A stretch of 24,701 nt of DNA from Clostridiales bacterium (GTDB lineage: Bacteria > Bacillota > Clostridia > Christensenellales > Aristaeellaceae): the NCBI GenBank assembly GCA_004555155.1, contig SFJH01000030.1, forward strand, positions 1 to 24,701, in the 5' to 3' direction. The notes below the pieces were generated by a model. It did no database searches. It saw only the letters and a program-made list of their open reading frames with translations, and was not told where the DNA came from. The position numbers and the translations under genes were made by a program. Shown piece after piece: positions 23,861 through 24,701 of the stretch (positions are counted from its first letter, which is position 1; each line of letters begins with the position of its first letter).

Positions 23861-23889
23861 ATTATGCTCATTTCCACCCGTCCTGTCAA
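23861..23889 (-). promoter_or_regulatory. Consensus promoter of the metN leader
   Basis: On the minus strand a perfect TTGACA (23884-23889) is 17 bases before CATAAT (23861-23866). Transcription would begin near 23853, giving a leader of about 230 bases before metN. Confidence 0.8.
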
Positions 23890-23981
23890 CTGTTTTTTCC
23901 ATTTTTACACAAACCGCCATTTCCGGTGATGTTTCACAAAGGAATCCGTCGGCGCTCGTGAAAAGCGGCGGCCTCTGCCAC

Positions 23982-24617
23982 TCAGCGGAACGGCGTGAAC
24001 AGATGGGTCTGCCCCACGGATTCCACATGGACGTACACGTCCATATAGCTTCTGCCGTCCCTTTCGTACTCGTGCTCGAAGCAGGGCAGGCAGTCCTCCG
24101 TCGGATTCTCGCGGAAGCCGTTGGCGTTCAGATACTCCATGATCCGCCCATACGCGCCCGGAATCGATTCAAACGGGCGGATGAACGGATCCGTCACCGT
24201 GATGCACGCGTAGGTGGCGCTGCCCTGGCTGGCCATCTCCACGCCGTCGCAGCATTCGGGCTCAAAGCCCTCCGGGAGCATCCACGCCGCCGCATAGCCC
24301 CTGAGGCCGAAGCGGCTCTGCTGCTCTTGCGAAACGAACGGAAAATCCCAGCCGATCCGCCGCGCGCCGGGGTGACCGCTCAAACCGTTCCTGTGCGCCC
24401 AGCGATCCATGTAATCCTTCACGTCGTTCTCGGGGTTCGGCGTGATCATCACATACCGCGCCATCCGGAACGCCTCCACCTTCCTCAGCTCCACCCCGGA
24501 ATACACCGCCGACTTGCGCGGCATGTCCTCCCGGAGCACCTCGTCCACCTTGCAGCGGAACAGGTCGCAGATTTCCAGCAGCTTGCCGATCTCCGGCAGC
24601 GCCGCGCCCGTTTCCCT
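23982..24617 (-). pseudogene. XRE-type regulator with effector-binding domain, 5'-truncated
   Basis: The frame from about 24617 reads ETGAALPEIGKLLEICDLF, the conserved segment just after the recognition helix of XRE/HTH_3 repressors (normally KWE/D-x-G-x-A-x-P). It is followed by CKVDEVLREDM and then a GyrI/AraC-like effector-binding domain (VELRKVEAFRMARY through DVYVHVESVGQTHLFTPFR). About 60 N-terminal residues with the DNA-binding helices are missing: upstream the frame hits AGG CTA and a TAA at 24621-24623 in AT-rich DNA. A GTG at 24548 could start only the effector domain. The gene appears disrupted by the mobile element entering at the right edge. Confidence 0.75.
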
Positions 24618-24651
24618 TAGTTAAAGATATTGTTGGGTATCTCAAGATGTG

Positions 24652-24701
24652 TCATTCGATTTTGCCGATAAAGCGGTAGAAGATTTCCACTTCCTGTTCC
24701 C
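24652..24701 (-). mobile_element. C-terminal tail of a probable large serine recombinase
   Basis: The minus strand entering from the right edge reads EQEVEIFYRFIGKIE and stops at 24652-24654. This short motif (Q-x-V/I-x-I-x-Y-x-F-I-G-x-I) resembles the extreme C-terminus of large serine recombinases with a DUF4368-like tail, carried by integrative elements in Firmicutes. The DNA is AT-rich, unlike the host. The stop lies about 35 bases from the point where the regulator's coding sequence resumes, a usual distance between a recombinase gene and its attachment site. Only 15 codons are visible, so this is tentative. Confidence 0.5.

Overview
The window reads as chromosomal DNA from a GC-rich, low-copy gut-type Firmicute (Clostridia; possibly Christensenellales or Oscillospirales, low confidence). 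HPr kinase with a ROK glucokinase, peptidase T, strong AGGAGG-type ribosome sites and sigma-A-like promoters support this. The body of the window is GC-rich, but roughly the first 85 and last 85 bases are visibly AT-richer. Both of these edges cut host genes: a MATE transporter loses its C-terminus on the left, and an XRE-type regulator loses its DNA-binding N-terminus on the right. The right edge carries the last 15 codons of what looks like a large serine recombinase, so it is probably the end of an integrated mobile element.

Layout. 74-5755 (minus): MATE efflux pump, peptidase T, then a HAD phosphatase-hprK-glucokinase operon. 5938-7092 (plus): MFS transporter. 7157-9295 (minus): operon of a DUF2974 alpha/beta-hydrolase-like protein, a nitroreductase and a small membrane-anchored protein. 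9474-10676 (minus): aspartate-type aminotransferase. 10971-16768 (plus): glycogen phosphorylase, GH13 alpha-glucan hydrolase, GNAT acetyltransferase, serine acetyltransferase. 17059-18147 (minus): P-loop kinase and YdcF-like protein, facing cysE across a 190-bp tandem duplication. 18315-20401 (minus): DUF2318 lipoprotein and an HMA-SafE-cupredoxin fusion, a probable copper or metal handling pair. 20581-23818 (minus): a Met/Cys-rich leader peptide and attenuator-like terminator, metN, a metI gene fused at the DNA level to the 3' end of a glycolate-oxidase-type FAD gene, and a second aminotransferase. 23982-24617 (minus): truncated regulator.

Themes. Carbon control (HprK, glucokinase) sits near alpha-glucan breakdown (GlgP, GH13). 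Sulfur amino acids recur (CysE, MetN/MetI, two aminotransferases). The most novel-looking element is the metN leader. A consensus promoter is followed by a 35-codon ORF with six Met and six Cys codons. An 8-bp inverted repeat encloses the Met/Cys run, and a strong intrinsic terminator lies 38 bases before metN. This is the architecture of ribosome-mediated attenuation, where Firmicutes usually use a SAM riboswitch or T-box. Other structural oddities are the metI/glcD junction, tandem covarying hairpins downstream of the glucokinase gene, and three Cys-Cys pairs spaced exactly 22 residues apart in the SafE fusion.
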